Assembly: GCA_963457665.1 (NCBI GenBank)
Contig: OY735212.1
Span: 3,072,897 to 3,136,896, forward strand
Direction of reading: 5' to 3'
DNA: 64,000 nt
Source of the DNA: Thysanoteuthis rhombus
Lineage: Eukaryota; Mollusca; Cephalopoda; Oegopsida; Thysanoteuthidae
Made by a program: the position numbers and the translations under genes. A model generated the notes under the pieces. It ran no database searches. It saw nothing but the letters and a program-made list of their open reading frames with translations, and had not been told where the DNA came from. Position 1 is the stretch's first letter. Each line of letters begins with the position of its first letter. This document shows, piece after piece, positions 47,905-61,556 of this stretch.

Positions 47905-49157
47905 GGGGAACTTATCAAATTTTGTCAGTTTTTCTTATTGACGTGAGAAACAAAAGTTGTTTTCCTTTCATCTGAATCCGATAATCCCAAAGAAGAAAGA
48001 CAACCATGAAAATCTTTGCGCCTGTATTGTCCTTGCATTGGCGATCAGCGTCTCAACTAATTTCTTCGAGGGTGAACTGAAAATTGCTGAATATAGATGT
48101 AAGTACATTTCTCATTGGATTTTCATCTTTCAGATCGATTCTGATATATCTATGTTTCCATCTTGTTAACCATTTCATGTAAGATAAAGATTTCTATGAA
48201 AAATATTGGTATGTCATTAGCTTTGATAAAAACAATATTACCATTATTATCAATATTGGCTTTTAAAAACTACTTTTTTACCTAATGTAATTTTTCTATC
48301 ATCATATCAAAATAAACATATTATATCACATTAAATTATTTTTGTACTCATAAGGCTAGAAAACAGAGTCTTTGTTGCTATTTTACTTATAGCTAGAGTG
48401 ATACCAGTAGGATTCATCCATTCTTTCATGGCATCAGAATATGAAAAGTTTTGGTCAGATTTCTAAACTCATCTCGTTGATTCAATTATGAGATTATATC
48501 GCGTCCTTCGGAAGCTACTGATAATAGAACAAGAAAGTAAGATAATGTATACTATATCATTTTACTTTGTGCAATTTCTGATCATAATAATATAGAATTG
48601 AAGCTCATTATATAACTATGTTGATTATGTACATTTTGACAAAAATAACTACTTGAATTATACTTACCTACTAAATATTCAAAGGAAAATGTGCCTAAGA
48701 CATCCATCCTACCTACATACATATCCTTCGTGTGGGACTAAGCTGTAATAACTGTTACCAATAAAACACCATTAAACCAATTTCTTTCAGACTTATCTCT
48801 GAGAATATCGGAAACTATCGTGACAATAATGAAAAGTTTGCTGCTTTCATTTGTTCCGTAATTGACTTTTATGGTAACCTTACCCATAACCCTAAACCCA
48901 AACCCTGACACTGAACACTAACTGAAACTGATTTCTTTTCAGCTGTATTTGATGAAATACAGATTTAAATGCACGAGTTACCTGCTTTCATATCTTATGT
49001 AATTGACTTCTATCTTTTCTACTTAAATGTATTGAGATGTATCAGTTTTATTGTTCAGAAGCACAAAATACTTTACGCTGCTTTAATGTATTAGGTATAC
49101 ATTGTGGCGTAGTCAATGCCACTTCAATATATTATTGTGTCATTCTTTTGTTTTCAG

Positions 49158-49281
49158 GGACGAATGAGTCGTTCCATTATTGTGAATATCAAGGGAGATA
49201 ATTCATGACAGGAAGTGAATGGATTGATGCCGAGAACTGCATGAATTGTACCTGCAGCGATAAGGGATTATTCTGTTATGG
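49158..49281 (+). pseudogene. Gene 3, exon 2 with premature stop
   Basis: Nearly identical to gene 2 exon 2. TAA at 49199, Tyr for Cys72, donor GTTAGT. Confidence 0.85.
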
Positions 49282-49887
49282 GTTAGTGTGACAAAATTTT
49301 TTTCATTCATCAGATGAGTTATTACAAACCATTATTATTTTTTTATGATTACTATTTTAATCTCTCTAACTTTTTATCACAAATCTTAATCAACCTTTAC
49401 ATGCATTTTTTGAAGATATACGTGTATGAATGAAATGATAGATTTTTTGCATTATGGTTTGTTCTGTGTAATACCTTCAAAAGCTAATTGGGTCTGAAAA
49501 AAAAGTTGCATTTTTCCTGCCTATGAGTAGCCATTAAGTGCCATATTACACTATTTTTTGGAGTCACTGTTGCTCGAAAGAGTGATGTCATTTGAATGCA
49601 CTTGTATATATGGAGATAAAAATGTAAGAATTCTGAACTTGGTTCTTGAAATCAACTTTTTGGATGTTAAGCAAGATTATGATCTTTATCGTGTTGACTT
49701 TTTGAGCGAAGATCATCTGGGTTCACTATGAAAGAGTGACAAATACAGATTTTAGGCGTAGCTTAGTCCATCCTGATTGTGAGGCACAGTGTGAGGATTG
49801 AATTCATTACGCTAAAAATATGTATTGTGTCATTTGAAGTATATTTTGATATACATTACCGATAATATGAAGAATAAATTCAACACC

Positions 49888-49888
<1 letters not shown>

Positions 49889-49952
<64 letters not shown>

Positions 49953-49976
49953 AGATAATAATGATGATGATGATAA
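49889..49976. repeat. (AAT)n-(GAT)n microsatellite in gene 3 intron 2
   Basis: About 20 AAT units followed by GAT units. Positional equivalent of 41539-41590. Confidence 0.85.
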
Positions 49977-50630
49977 TCAACAACAAACTAAAAAACCAGT
50001 GACGCCATGAACAAATAACAGTGACACAGAGACGTACATTAAAGCTGATGACGATTTCACTCCCACTTCCAAAGCCAATCGCTAGTTGACTTATTTTACT
50101 AAATTCATCTAATCCAATTGGCAGGAACAATGAATAAATAAGTTGAAATTGGACACGTACTATTTGATTGATTTTGAATAGAGAAATGAATTCTGTTTTG
50201 TTTGCATTTTAGATTTCTCACATTTCTTTTCTTTGTTTTTTCTGTATATCGTTTTCTTTTTCTTTCAAATCAAATTGATTTGCTCAAAGCAAACTTTTAC
50301 TGTGCTGTTTTTCAGTCTTGCTAGCCTCTTCACTTGGAAAGATTTTTTAAAAATACATTCTCTCTTCGTGTCTGGCCCCTCCTCTCTCTCTCTCTCTCTC
50401 TTTCTGTCTGTCTCTTCTTTTTTTACTTTCTTCCTTTCTTTCTGATTAACACTAAGCTCATTCCATGCAGAAACATCCAATACTCATTATTACTTCCTAA
50501 CAAAAAAACTTAGACTCCGTTGACTTTGGGTATTTTATATCGAATTCGAACTATTGAAACATATGAAACAGCTTTTATTTAACCAAAATCAACTGAGATA
50601 CATTCTTTGATTTTTCTTCTTTATTCACAG

Positions 50631-50739
50631 AATTGGTTATTATGCTGGTATTATGAATGTCCCAGGTTGTGTTGTTGTTCCGGATCACTGCAAAGCAGTT
50701 CTTTTGAACAAGAACAAAACTGCTTTGTGCCACGAATAA
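50631..50739 (+). pseudogene. Gene 3, exon 3 (frame intact)
   Basis: Acceptor TTCACAG. Protein identical to gene 2 exon 3, ending in TAA. AATAAA at 50786-50791. Confidence 0.85.
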
Positions 50740-51699
50740 AATGAAATACTTTTTCTGCTTTTCATGCCTCTGATTTGAAGTTTTCAATAAAGGGAATTAC
50801 AACAATGACACAATTCATTCGATTTTATTTTTTCACCCAGAAAACAGATTTCTGTATATGTTTTTTTTTTTTTTTTTTGTATTTGTCTGTATGTATATTC
50901 GCAGAAAAATATATAGAATCATACAGTGGTGAACTTACATATTGAGGACTCTGAAGCTTGAACTAACAATGGATGCTCTTCGTAAACCAGCGACAGTACG
51001 GTAACATCCAACAAAGGCCGAAGCACCCTGCTGCCTTTGCAAGGATCACGAGGCTCAAATGGCGGAGAGCGTGGTTGATGGGGTAGAGTCCTTCAAAATG
51101 TAATCATGTAACCATGCAGTACTCCACCTTTCCTACCAATAACGAAATCTGGGTAACTAGTGTTGTCTTTTTCAATAGGGTTCGGGCGAGTAAACGGTTA
51201 TTCTTTTGCTTAGAATGCAATTTACGATGCATCCCCCAAGGTTTTCTTTTGTATGCGCAGACCACAACGACAGAATCACAAACATTCATGTATTTTGATG
51301 TAATGTAGTTGTTAACATTTGTAAACAAAAATTGATTAGTTCTCATTTTATTTGTATATAGTATAGTGCCAAGACTCTTGAGTCATCAGAAGGTTGAGAA
51401 ACTTAATATACATACATTATTAAATGATGAAATAAAACATAGCAAATACCACGGTCAATGTAATCTTAGATACCTATAAAAATTGACAAAATACTCTTTC
51501 TTCTAGAGACAATGTGTACCAAGAATGTAAGCATTCTTTAGTAGTGGGAGACCGAAATTTATTACTCATAAAAGATAGCTTTGAGAACCCCCTTTCTATC
51601 GTACATTTCGTATCAGGCACTGTCAGGTACACTTGGAATGCAATTTGGGAAACACTTTAATTGGACGCTGCTCACAGATACGCCAAAGCACTTCACATT

Positions 51700-52330
51700 T
51701 TAGATCGCGTGTTTTTTTCTTGATTTGCTGCAAAATACCAAAATAGTCCACAACTTCAGATACAGAAGACGTTGCCTATTCTCCAACAAGGCTGAGGTGA
51801 TGCACAGCATATCATACAGGTCTGCATACTTGTACATGTTTTTAACTCCTAAATTTTCCCCATTAATTTATCCTGTATCTCGTGCGATCTCAATTCATCA
51901 TAGTTATTCTCAATACTATCTAAATTTGTTCTTTTTTTTTTTTACCGTGAACAATTCCAGTATTTCAGAATTCTTTTGGAGAATAAATGAATTTTTTTCG
52001 CAACGAAGTTTTCATCAAAAACGTAGCAAGTAAAATTGTCGTCCAATCTGACTCATTGAAGAGTAGAATTCCGTAATTGCAAAACCATTTGTTATCTTGA
52101 ATGTTTCAATTAAGTCTCCTCTCGCCCTCTTCTCAAGCAATGTAGGCTTAACTGACTTTTCTTGTTCATCTTTATAACTTAAATCTCCCATGGTACTTAT
52201 CATTCTGGTAAATGTTCTTAAACCGTCTCCAATTTCGAAATTAAATCCAATTACTATGTCTAGTACGTGGGGCTTGGGCCTGTACACGATACTCAAAATT
52301 ATATCATTGCTTCATACATTCTTTGCATAA
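51700..52330 (-). mobile_element. CR1/Rex-like LINE reverse transcriptase C-terminal fragment
   Basis: The minus frame reads LRTFTRMISTMGDLSYKDEQ, then LLEKRARGDLIETFKITNGF. This is the FT..I.....LSY..R.....L..LE.RR.RGDLIE.FKI.NG tail typical of CR1-, Rex1- and Jockey-type elements. 5' truncated and not followed by an intact end. It is part of the extra DNA in the gene 3 unit. Confidence 0.75.
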
Positions 52331-53040
52331 CAAACGGATCTTTTGATGAAACATTTTTTCTAAGCCAACCAATTTTTACAACAATCTTTTTGCAAAGGAT
52401 CAAGATTTTCGGATGAATGAACAGATTGAACGAATTACCGAGTATCTCTGCAATTCTCTTTGGTGAATTTGATTGGAAACCTTTTTCATTTATTTTGATA
52501 GATTGATAGACAGATAGTTTTTGTCTGTTCTGTTTTTAACTCCGAATAGTCAAAAAATACCCTTAGTTGTCGGGGTTAAAAATCTTTAAACATGATAAAA
52601 CTGGAAAACAAATAATATTTTTAAAAGATTTCATAAAAACACGGTTCAGGTTTTCGTAGCCAGTTCTTGAACCTTTAAGATTATTTTTCTGAAGACTGGG
52701 AAATCATTTGATTACTTCTGGCGTCAGTACTTCGCATGCTAAAGCAGGCTGTGGGATTTAAGTTGTTCTCATGTTTTATTGTTCTCTTTGGATTTGGTTT
52801 CGGGTCAAATTATGCTAATTGTTTTTTGTTCCGAGAAAAATATTTTCAACTGTCTTTAAGGTTGGATTTTTAAAAACTGGTATCTGTGCTGACAGAATGA
52901 GAAATTCATGTCCATGGTCACTTATGTGAAATTTTTACAAACAGTTCTGGGTCCGGTCTGCCGATTGTATTTACTGCGTTTCTAAACACTGGTGTATTGT
53001 AGTTCTCACTGATTTCGTTAGTGCTAAAATTAATTTTTGT
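52331..53040. other. No gene seen
   Basis: AT-rich DNA with no recognised repeat or coding region. Confidence 0.5.
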
Positions 53041-53059
53041 TATATGAACATGAACACAG

Positions 53060-54060
53060 ACACTACTCCACCAAGAGTAAAATTCAATTTGACCTTAATA
53101 TGTGACTGGCAGGTAAATTGCGATCTGCTGATAATGGATATGCCTTTGTTTTTACTCTTTGATACTTCACCACTCTGTCCAGTACACACTCGAAAGCAGA
53201 CAAGTGCATACGACCTCACAACCTTAGCCAAATTGGTACAAACACTGAGAGAAAGAGGAATTCACATCCATGGTCACTTAAAACGGATGGAAATTAAGGT
53301 TGCAATTCACAATTATAGCTACAATGTAAATAGAAACCCCTCTTGTACAAACTTGAAATATTTCCTTTCTCAAACCTGCCAAATTTTAAAAAAAGGATTG
53401 AAGGTTTAATAGATTGAAAGCATTTAACATTTAAGTGCTTCATATATTATAGACGCACCCAAAATTATATCAGTATTAAGAGGAAACTTTATCTGAATCT
53501 GAGTTTCAGTCCGTGAAATCCATTCACCGAGGCTTTTCCCACCCGGCTACTGAACAGTTGTGACTTTGGAACAGCAAATTACAGACTCCCAAATCAAAAA
53601 TGACCATTCACTTATTTTCACAAACGTAGACCCCTTAGAAAACGTCGATCTTCTCGTAAAACTCTACCTTAAAATGTGTACTGCAGGCAAATTATGATCT
53701 ACATTCGAATATGCCTATTTTCTGTGGTTTTAACCACTTAACTATTGCATCACCACGACTTCGAAAAAACGATGTATTGTCTAAAAATTTAGAAAAGCAT
53801 TGACCCCCCACCCCACATATGAAGACGTTCAAATAAACAGTGAACTGAACCTCGACAGATGATGCTGACTCAAAATATACGAATATTTTGATTTTATTGA
53901 TAGTTTTGAAAGAGCACATATTTTTTTCGACAGATTTGTCCTCTGAGTGCATAAACGCACATCCAATAGAAGTCGTCGTTTTTTGTGAAATTCATCCTTA
54001 AAATATGTGTTCTATGCAAGTTGAGAGCTGCTGATTTTGGATATGCCTTAAGTGAAGGTC
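53060..54060 (+). repeat. Three diverged copies of a repeat block
   Basis: A block with 'aaatt.a.cttaa.atgtg', then 'gatctgctgat...ggatatgcct' occurs at about 53080-53150, 53665-53735 and 53985-54055, with related flanks. The 121-codon frame at 53044-53409 overlaps the first copy and has no recognised domain, so I do not call it a gene. Confidence 0.5.
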
Positions 54061-56980
54061 CAAGCATTATAACTGCATTGTCTATACAGAGCTCCCCCAC
54101 CGCAAAAAAAAATAAACTGAAAAAATATTTCGTCAAAACAGACGTATTTCAATGAGGTTTAAAGATCAAATAGTTTGAAAGCATGTAAAATTGAAAAGAA
54201 AAAAAGCTACCACTGACGGAGTTTGAACTGTGAACTGCTATTTCTATCTAAATTTGTGTTTGACTTCGAGCACGTTACATATTTGCCCCGCTTGAAAGAT
54301 CTGTTCAACTTATCCTTATTTATACAAATGGTACTCTTTTTTATTTCGATGGGCAAAATGGTCTGTAATTGTTCTTGGAAAGTAAAAGAAACAATGTTCT
54401 CATTCTTTAAAAACAAATTCAGTTCTTCCTACAAAAAAAATGATGGTGATTTTTAGTCCATAAATTGTTCATATCTCCTTCCGAAAAAAAATTATTTTCT
54501 ACACTTTAAGGAAAGACGATTTTTTTTCTTCAGAAAAAATATCCATAAATTTCGCCTATTTCCTTCCGTTTTTGTATTTCCTTCAAGTGAAAAGAAAGAG
54601 TTTTCAATTTGTTTGCTTCATTTCTTCCTTCTTCGTTTCCTCTTTTGTCTGTTTCTTTCATGAAATTGTCGAGTGGTGTAGAAAGAACCTATTTTCACGA
54701 TGTAAATTTACTTGCCTTGGTATAATTTCAAACTCTTGGTTTGATTATAATCATAGTGCGTTAGTCACGCACGCTAAAACTTGTTGTCAAACCAAACGCA
54801 AACATATTTGCACCGGTACCAAAAAACTGTTGTGTGTCAAGACGACTTTGTTGAAATTTACAAGCGCAACTTTATAAAAATATATCGATGACAATAACAT
54901 ACGAAAAGCTGGACAAAGATCTGAAGTGGGAAATGAAGTTTCGAATTCGACAAAAGTAGAATTGTCAAGCCGATTTTGCTTTTTGTTGTTTTGGGGTTTT
55001 TTTCAACGAAATCCCTACGTCCAAAACCAACGACTCAAAGTTTGAACGTACTCATGACGAATTCCAGTGAAATTAATAAGATTTTCAAACAATTTTTAAA
55101 AAGCCATGACTACATATCATGGTCCTTCAAAACTATAAATAAATAATTGTAAGAATCAGAGGATATGCTAAAAAGAACATAAAAATAGAATCAATGTATA
55201 TTAGACCAAATATTTTAAAATTGATGTTATGGGAATTAGGTAACGAAAAGAGATGGATTTAGTCTTTGTCAGAGTGAATGACTATTAAATTGACTAGAAA
55301 CAGGGAAAGGGGAAAACATTTGGCTTCAGTCTGTTTGTTAGTGATAGGTAATTGGAAGGATGAACATTGGACATGTGATGCTATGTTACAATTGTCCAAG
55401 TATATTAATGAAATAGCATATTGAGATGTTACTACCGGCTAGAATGTTCTTAGCATTAATCTCAACTATATATATATATAAGGCAAATTGATTTGATGAT
55501 TCAGAAATTAAAATGTTGATGGAATCAAGATGATGTACAACGATGAAAAATTAGGTTTAAGGTTATTGAAAAAATGATCAAATTATTTGGTTGAATTTGT
55601 TGATAGAAAATCAACAAGAGGAAGTTTTTGCTTGTAACTGGTATCCTCAAAAATGATATCATAAGTTGATTCGCATGCAGTCTGAGATTAAAACCGACAC
55701 AACTGATTTAGTATTCACATAGATGGACTCTCAATAGAAGTGACACGAAAAACAAATCACGTCTGTTGTACTTATTGACCCCTCGTGATCAAATAATTTG
55801 GAAAGGGGGGTAACTTACGTAAGTTAAGCCTGTATTCCAGATTATCACATAATCTATAGTACAAATAACATTCATATACAATACATTATGATAATATCCT
55901 ATATGAAATAACAAACTAAATAAGTATGTATCAAAATCATAACTGAAGGTGGGGTTAATCAACACTACTTCGGAGCCACGTTAACATAAAGGTTTTGTTT
56001 TCAAATCCCTGAAACTGTTACACGGTGAACAATTGATGATTTCAACAAGAATAAAATCACTATTCCATAACATCAAATTCTCTGAAAAACACTGAGGGAA
56101 ATTACATCAATTGCATTAACCGATGCTGGGAAATAAGTGTTTGAAATGATACTTTTTTTTTTTCAAATTTTCCTCATAATTCGTGCTTAAAGCTTTCTAG
56201 ACTAAATATATTATTATTATTATTTTGAAGGGTGTATTTATCTATACATGTAGAGTGTTCATGTGTAAATAGGTGAACAAAGAAAATGAATCTCTTCGTA
56301 ATGACTCTGAGTTTCATGTCAGTGGTGCAACCGTCAGACTCTCTACTAGAAATACGTATATGTATATATTTATATTTAACGGAAAGTCAATCGTTACATT
56401 GAAAATATAATCCTGTCTCTGAAACCATTTACATTTTTTCTGATGATCTTTTTACTTTAAACGTTTCCTAAGGTCCATTGGGCATGCATCTTAAATTTGG
56501 TTGGACTGCGCCAATGTTTAGGTAGTTTCTCTGGTATAACATACAAACAGATGGTCAGAAACCTTTCACTCATACGTAGAGATTTAAAATACTAGAAAGG
56601 CTTTTTTCTCCGGTCTTCTTCGGGAAAAAACTTTTTGGTATTGATTCGACCGTGTTTTGGGGTTGTGTGCAAAATGAAACAAAATTAATGGATCCAACTT
56701 GAAGATGGCCGAATAATCAACTTGCTGAAACATAGTGGAAAAAATGTGATAGTTCTCAATGAAAGCCTCCAGTAGCGATCCCATTTTTCTACTTAAGGAG
56801 GAGACCAATCTCGTAATTCTGCTCAATTATGAAAGCCTAGAAGCCCACGCCCTTACCGACTTCAACCTTCTGAATGAACCAAATGTTTGCAAACAAAGAA
56901 AAAAATGAATTGCATTAAGGATCTTATTCCATCATCTGAGCTTTAAAAAATGCAAGCCTTCATCTGATGTCCATAAAATA
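54061..56980. other. Unassigned repeat-poor interval, no supported gene
   Basis: T-rich and AT-rich DNA. Short frames (for example 54572-54877 and 56826-56584 minus) show no domain or splice context. Present only in the gene 3 unit. Confidence 0.45.
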
Positions 56981-57200
56981 CCGTTCTAAATAAAAGTATT
57001 TGAACAATAGTAGAAAAAGTACATTACCGCCTAGATTGGCAAAAAATGTCCGAGGAAGACAAAGAAACCCAATAAATATGTGGAAGTTTTATCAAAAATC
57101 GATGATTTTTATAATTACATTTACAAAAATTTTAGGGATAAATTCATATGCCATCTGTGTGATGTCAAAAAGTTATTTCGTTCATACATCGGTGTTATTA
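56980..57200 (+). repeat. Copy of the gene-upstream / block B sequence
   Basis: Resembles the DNA before genes 2-4 ('gaa.gacaaa..aaccca' to 'catatgccatctgtgtgatgtc') and the starts of 5690 and 24430. Confidence 0.5.
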
Positions 57201-57545
57201 GAAAACGTCAGCAAAAACAATCAACAAACCTGTGATCCTGGATTTCTTCAGCTTGGCTGGCTGGTTATGTAAGTGTCATATGTACACACCGTGGCAATGG
57301 GGCTAGATTTGAATTGATATCAATTATTATGTCAACAAAACTTTTTTTTCTTTGATATTTCTAAAATTAACCCAGCATCAAATAAGCTCGTAAACACGAT
57401 TAAATCTATAATATGGGCTTATGCTTAAGTGTTACTATTTACGATTGTTTCTTTGGAAATTTCGTCTTCTGCTCAACGAAAGGTAGAAAGTAAGTTGTTA
57501 TGTGATCACTGCATTCTATTACGAGTAACTCACCAGAAGTATATA

Positions 57546-57551
<6 letters not shown>

Positions 57552-57590
<39 letters not shown>
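57552..57590. repeat. (TG)n microsatellite
   Basis: About 19 TG units. Confidence 0.85.
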
Positions 57591-57592
<2 letters not shown>

Positions 57593-59279
57593 CTGATATA
57601 TTTCTATAAATTATTCACTTTATTTATATCCACAATATATGCTCATAAGATTTTCAACAAGCCCAATCTTGTTTAAGTTCAAGGCTATTTAATTAAATAA
57701 TTTAGCAATTTTTCCAAATAACAATGTCAATTAGCTTTTAATATCTTAATTGGTTCTTGACCAGGATCGAAAAACAATTTTTGATTTGACAATTCAATTC
57801 AACTTTTAAATTCCCCTGAAATATGACGCTCAGAACGACAAAACGTCCCTGAATACCTGCATCATTATGCTGATTGCAAAAGTTTGGTTGTCCTTGCGTG
57901 AAATTACTGTTCAAAGTCTTAAAACCAAGCCATGCAGGCAAAATCTTTTGTCATGGTCAGAAGATTAAGTTAATGCATGTCCGGAACGGAACGATTTGTG
58001 AGGTTCCCGGGTTCAGCTATGGTGAATACCTATCCACAATGGTTAGAGAGAGGAAAATCATCAACCACGGACAAGGCACTGGGCGGGCAGGACCTATACA
58101 TTTTAGAAGTAAACGGGGCTTTTCTAAGTGCAAGCTAAGAGGATCTGAATTTCTAAATCGACCTGTCTCTTTTTAGGAGTGCCAACAAAACTGAGAAAAA
58201 AGTCAGCTAGGCTGGTAAGCACAAAACGAGGGAGTTAGATTAATATTCTCAATCGAACTTTCCTCCCAAAACTTGAAATGTTCTAATATTTACAAGAAAT
58301 ACCTTGTTTGAAACAATTCTCACTGTCCTATTGGCACACACGCAAAATCTCATTATAGTTTGTTTTGTGTCCCTTGATTTCCGTCATCACTTCAAGACAG
58401 AAAGACATTCGTTGATTTATAGGATGATATTATCCTTAGTCCAATGATTCGTACTTTTGGTCAAAATCCTCTCTTTAAGAAGGCTGCCGTTTTTCCTGCA
58501 AATTCTCATTTAAATTAGGTGTTGTGGAGAATTTCCACCAAAGTGAAATATTATAAAGTAATAATTGATACATTTGTACCGTTTCCCTTGTCTTTGTTCA
58601 TTTAATCATAATCCTAGCCTCGTCGCTAAAGGTACCAATTGGAAAAATCCTGAATTCAAAAGAATCTGGGAATGTATACTTCGAATAATGAGCTGAAACT
58701 TTTCAAAGGATAAAGGAAATGATCTGTAGATATGGACATTCTTGCGTAGAGAATGTCAGAAAAAGTAATTGAATCCCTAATTACAGGTGTCCAGCACTAT
58801 ATTTACGTTATATGAGATAGGAAACGACAAATCGTATGGTAAGCAAATGAAGAATATTTGCTCAGATGGAACACAAAATTTGACATGACTGGGTTGGAAA
58901 GGGAATCCATTGTGAATTGTGCAAAGCAGTTGTTGCAATTGCAACCAATAAAATATGCACTTGAAATAGGTCTTTGGACAACATTTGATTGCGTCATCAA
59001 GCCAGCCTTAACTCAGTTGGAGCCAAATTAAACTGAGAAGATTGGTAGCTAAATTTGGTATGATATATATCAGAATATATGTTTGTTTTATTTAATATCA
59101 ATTTTCTCAGATTGATCGTTTTTTAAACTCAGTCAGTTCAATGATTGTGCTACTCATTTGGAGAAGAGATTCCAGTGGAAACCAGAATCAGTCCAAGAGG
59201 ATAGACGGGTTTCTTTAATCAAAAATAGGATTATATATTAGTCCAAAGTGCACCCCTCTGAAATAAGTTATTGATAATA

Positions 59280-60230
59280 AATATATGACGTGGTCGCCTG
59301 TATCTTTTATTACTGCTTGTAGTCTTGATGATATTGACCTAATTAGATTTACACTAACATTCACTGGATTGTTTTTCCGCTCCGACATTATACAGTCTTT
59401 CTATTTTGTCTCGATGGACAGTCGTTGTTTTTCTACTTTCCGTTTAAGTACATTTCCCCAAGTGCTCACTTGGATTCAAAGCTAGTGACATCTTAGGTCA
59501 ACTGAGCTCATTTAACTCCTGCTTCTTGGGAAGCTCTACTGTCATCTGAGTAGATTATCTTTTGATCATTGTCATGCTTGAAAACATCACCTTTTCTCAA
59601 GCATTTGATTGAAGGCAACATGTTTTATCTCAATAGTTTCAATGTAATCTTTAGCACTCATGATTCTATTGATGAAATGCAACTCACCAGTTCTATTAAA
59701 GCTCAAACAACTCTAAACCATAACATTTACCCCTACCTTGTTTAACAGTTTAGTCTAAACACTTGTCCTTTTTTACCTGACAATAACGCCTGCAAACTCG
59801 TTAGATACCATCGGACACAAATAGATTAATTTCTGTTTCATCTGACAATAGTACGGTGCTACAAATCTTTTAATTTCTATCTTGATTATCCTTGGCAAAA
59901 TTCAAACAAGCCTGTTTACGTCTCAGTTTCAGTGGCGTTTTCCTGCACGATGTAAGCCTATCTTGGGGAGGGCACGTTTAAATGTGTTAGTCAAAACATC
60001 TACTCAGATTGATTCATACTATCCACAGTCAATTTTTTTCACCAACCAATCCAATGATATTGAGAATGAAGTTTGGTTTCAGCATGCAAGGTCAACCGGG
60101 TCGCTCCTATACACTAATTCCACTTTCCTTGTAAGTTTGCACAATTTAGACAAGAGAATTTTTGCTTAACATCAGTCTAGTAGTTGTTTTTCGGTAGCTG
60201 TTCTTAATAAAATGTTCCATCAAATAAGGA
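59280..60230 (-). mobile_element. Tc1-like transposase remnant, copy C (most complete)
   Basis: On the minus strand, across frameshifts: a region equal to copies A and B, FKHDND-like (about 59585-59570), then ALNPSEHLGKC (PDLNPIE.LW motif with the terminal catalytic Glu), then SRLQAVIKDTGDHV (C-terminal QAVI...GGH.KY). This order is that of Tc1-family DD34E transposases. No open frame remains. Confidence 0.75.
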
Positions 60231-60719
60231 GAGGATTCTTTTTCATGTGGAAGCATTTCTGAAATCAACGTCTATGCACTGAAAACTGTCTTCATGAGAA
60301 CTCTAAACATTGTGCGCTCTATTTATTCAATTCCCCTACAAGAAAAATTCATGCTTGGTCAGGAAATAAACTGACTGTACAAAATCAAATGAAATCATTT
60401 CCGTAAGAGTGTATTTATCTCCAAACTGTACTATATTTATATTTTGTGAAAAGAGTCTCAATGCTGTAGAGTTTGGGAATGATAAAATCCTGATATGTTT
60501 GGTTCAGAAGTAAATTAGATATTCATTAACAATTCATAAAGGTATACTTATTTATGGGATATGCTGACCTTTTGGCCTCTGCCCTTTGTTCAGTGGTATA
60601 CTCTAAAAAGATGATGAGAAGGATGATGACTGAGCTGGGGTATGTATTGATGAGACAGTCTCGACCAAATCCTTGCAAAACTTGGAAATGAAAATATCGA
60701 AATGATAACTTTTGGAATT

Positions 60720-61025
60720 GACACATTTTGACCAGTTTATCCTGGGGTTATGGAACCCATGAATCTTTCGAAGGTGTTTTCTGCTGTTGTTTTGTTGTTT
60801 CATTTGTGTTCATAAATTAAAGTTTCTCGTATTTGCTTTTCTTCCCACTTTGATTTGACCACCTCAAAAATCAAAAACTAAACAGAATGAACAGTGAAAA
60901 AAAAACTTTCGATATAAATGAATAGAGCACAATTCATGCTTTAAAATGGTACATAATAAAAGCATAATTACATAATAGTTATTCCAAAAATAGGCATAAA
61001 AGATATTTTTGCACCAACCTAATAT
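60720..61025 (-). mobile_element. Mariner remnant upstream of gene 4
   Basis: The 5' inverted-repeat end TTTTGCACCAACCTAA lies at about 61007-61022 and is the exact reverse complement of the end at 15052. Little transposase sequence is readable. Confidence 0.6.
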
Positions 61026-61556
61026 TAGAGACTGGATATTGGTGTTCCAATGACTGAGCTTTCACAAATAAAACTCAATTTTACTTTACACCCTGAAAGT
61101 AACGTTATCATAGAAAACATTCCAACAATAGTAAAAAAGTGAAAACAATTAAATCAATGATACGTACATGTTAGCCTTATTTGGCACAAAGGGTCCAGAA
61201 CGACAAAAGATCCCAATGAGTGTTGGGGTTGTACTCAAAATCAATGGTTTGAATAATTCTTTTGGACAAAAACATGCCATCTGTGTTATATCACCGCATT
61301 ATAAAGTTAAATGACTTTTTTGTTATTTTACAACTGCTGATCATATTCTTGGAACATATCCTAACAAGAAGAAATATCGACGTATATTTGATGATGACAC
61401 CAGATTGTGGAACAAAATTTTTTCATTCTTCCAAAGTTGCAAACCAATGAAATTACTTTACAGCTATCAAATATAAATAGTTGATCAATAAAAGAAGAGT
61501 AAGGACAATTAAAAAGATGACATCAGATTGAAAAAATTGATATTCCATTCTTCTAA

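Larger units (their letters stand above)
48006..50739 (+). pseudogene. Beta-MSP-like pseudogene, gene 3
   Basis: Exon equivalents are 48006-48099, 49158-49281 and 50631-50739. Defects: one base is missing after codon 4, so the only ATG (48006) reads out of the signal-peptide frame. The stretch that encodes IGCYTSLPS in other copies is replaced by one reading TNFFEGELK, removing Cys1. Exon 2 has TAA at 49199-49201 where gene 2 has Gln. The second Cys of the CC pair is Tyr (TAT), and the donor is GTTAGT. Exon 3 is intact and differs from gene 2 by one silent base. Promoter and splice sites are otherwise preserved, so it may still be transcribed. It cannot give a normal protein. Confidence 0.85.
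44790..58600 (+). repeat. Tandem duplication unit containing gene 3
   Basis: Same order of landmarks as 34020-44790, about 13.8 kb. It is longer because about 6 kb (51700-57900) of repeat-rich DNA splits the 3' flank. Confidence 0.6.

Noticed and set aside
47957..48169. A 70-codon frame that reads through the gene 3 signal-peptide region in the ancestral frame
   Set aside because: Its first codon is TTG, not ATG, so it does not rescue the frameshift in a eukaryotic gene. It also reads through the exon 1 donor into the intron.
49825..50010. Frame with a long Asn run
   Set aside because: Translation of the (AAT)n microsatellite in gene 3 intron 2.
53044..53409. 121-codon plus-strand frame
   Set aside because: Overlaps one of three diverged repeat blocks; the other copies are not open.
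59285..59485. 66-codon plus-strand frame
   Set aside because: Antisense of the Tc1-like transposase C-terminus.
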